Shown here: piece after piece, positions 63,837-64,000 of the stretch
Numbering within the stretch: position 1 is the first letter of the stretch
Layout of the letters: each line of letters starts with the position of its first letter
Assembly: GCF_910594005.1 (NCBI RefSeq)
Contig: NC_057831.1
Coordinates: forward strand, 37,778,001 to 37,842,000
Length of the DNA: 64,000 bases
Direction of reading: 5' to 3'
Source of the DNA: Cervus elaphus
Lineage: Eukaryota; Chordata; Mammalia; Artiodactyla; Cervidae
Program-made: the position numbers and the translations under genes
Notes under the pieces: model-generated
Database searches by the model: none
What the model was told of the DNA's origin: nothing
The model's input: only the letters and a program-made list of their open reading frames with translations

Positions 63837-64000
63837 TTAAACTTCTCTAGGACTTGCCGTTTTAGCTACAGCAGTGGTTCTCAATTGGATGGTTATGGGC
63901 CCAAGGAAACATTTGTCAATGCCTGGAGAAGTTTTTGGTTGAGACATTCTGATTACAGAGGGAGTGCTACTAGCCTTTGGTGAGTAGAGGCCAAGGATGC

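Larger units (their letters stand above)
57505..64000 (-). other. FAM184B: FAM184B intron running off the right edge
   Basis: I searched the minus strand for the preceding FAM184B coiled-coil exon and found none. Contents: (ATT)n at 58230-58260, a nested Bov-tA/L1 complex (59165-59805), twin hairpins (60007-60059), MIR (60065-60200 and 62450-62600) and small Bov-A pieces (60213-60262, 63787-63836). ORFs at 62908-63348 (+) and 63158-63493 (-) overlap each other and have no recognisable homology. Confidence 0.6.

Noticed and set aside
57505..64000. Search for a further upstream FAM184B exon
   Set aside because: No minus-strand segment with heptad-like Glu/Lys/Leu text and flanking AG/GT sites was found; the next exon is presumed to lie beyond the right edge.
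1..64000. CRISPR arrays, operons, phage or plasmid systems, tRNA/rRNA genes
   Set aside because: The window is a vertebrate nuclear locus. The tRNA-like sequences are SINE heads without intact tRNA structure, and the repeated units are interspersed SINEs, not spaced arrays.

Overview
This is a 64 kb stretch of a ruminant (bovid) nuclear genome, not a prokaryotic or viral window. Short exons lie between GT...AG introns. The interspersed repeats are typical of ruminants: Bov-A/Bov-A2 and Bov-tA SINEs, BovB (RTE) LINE 3' ends and a BovL1-like 3' end. Older mammalian MIR, L1M and MaLR (MST) LTR remnants are also present. Gene content and order match the LAP3 - MED28 - FAM184B block, which in cattle is known to lie on chromosome 6 next to NCAPG/LCORL, a growth and milk QTL region. 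Cattle, sheep, goat and close relatives cannot be told apart with certainty from the sequence alone.

Layout. (1) 1-12.7 kb: the last six coding exons of LAP3 (+ strand), carrying most of the catalytic centre, then a short 3' UTR with a clear AATAAA at 12655. (2) 12.7-15.4 kb: intergenic, mostly MIR, BovB and Bov-A fragments. (3) 15.4-21.1 kb: the complete MED28 gene (+ strand), four coding exons encoding 178 residues, behind a compact GC-rich promoter with two near-identical E-boxes and a YY1-like site over the ATG. (4) 21.1-27.3 kb: MED28 3' UTR and the space between MED28 and the convergently transcribed FAM184B. (5) 27.3-57.5 kb: eleven 3'-terminal coding exons of FAM184B (- strand), encoding the last 536 residues of a long coiled-coil protein. 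All eleven join in frame (1,611 nt). (6) 57.5-64 kb: a further FAM184B intron in which I found no exon.

The three genes are not a functional pathway. LAP3 is a cytosolic metallo-aminopeptidase, MED28 is a Mediator subunit, and FAM184B is a coiled-coil protein of unknown role. They are neighbours by conserved synteny. I found no CRISPR array, operon, phage or other novel genetic system. The most interesting signals are local: a SINE inserted 16 nt downstream of a FAM184B splice donor, paired CLEAR-type E-boxes at MED28, nested transposon insertions with intact target-site duplications, a recently duplicated MST LTR segment, and several perfect short hairpins.
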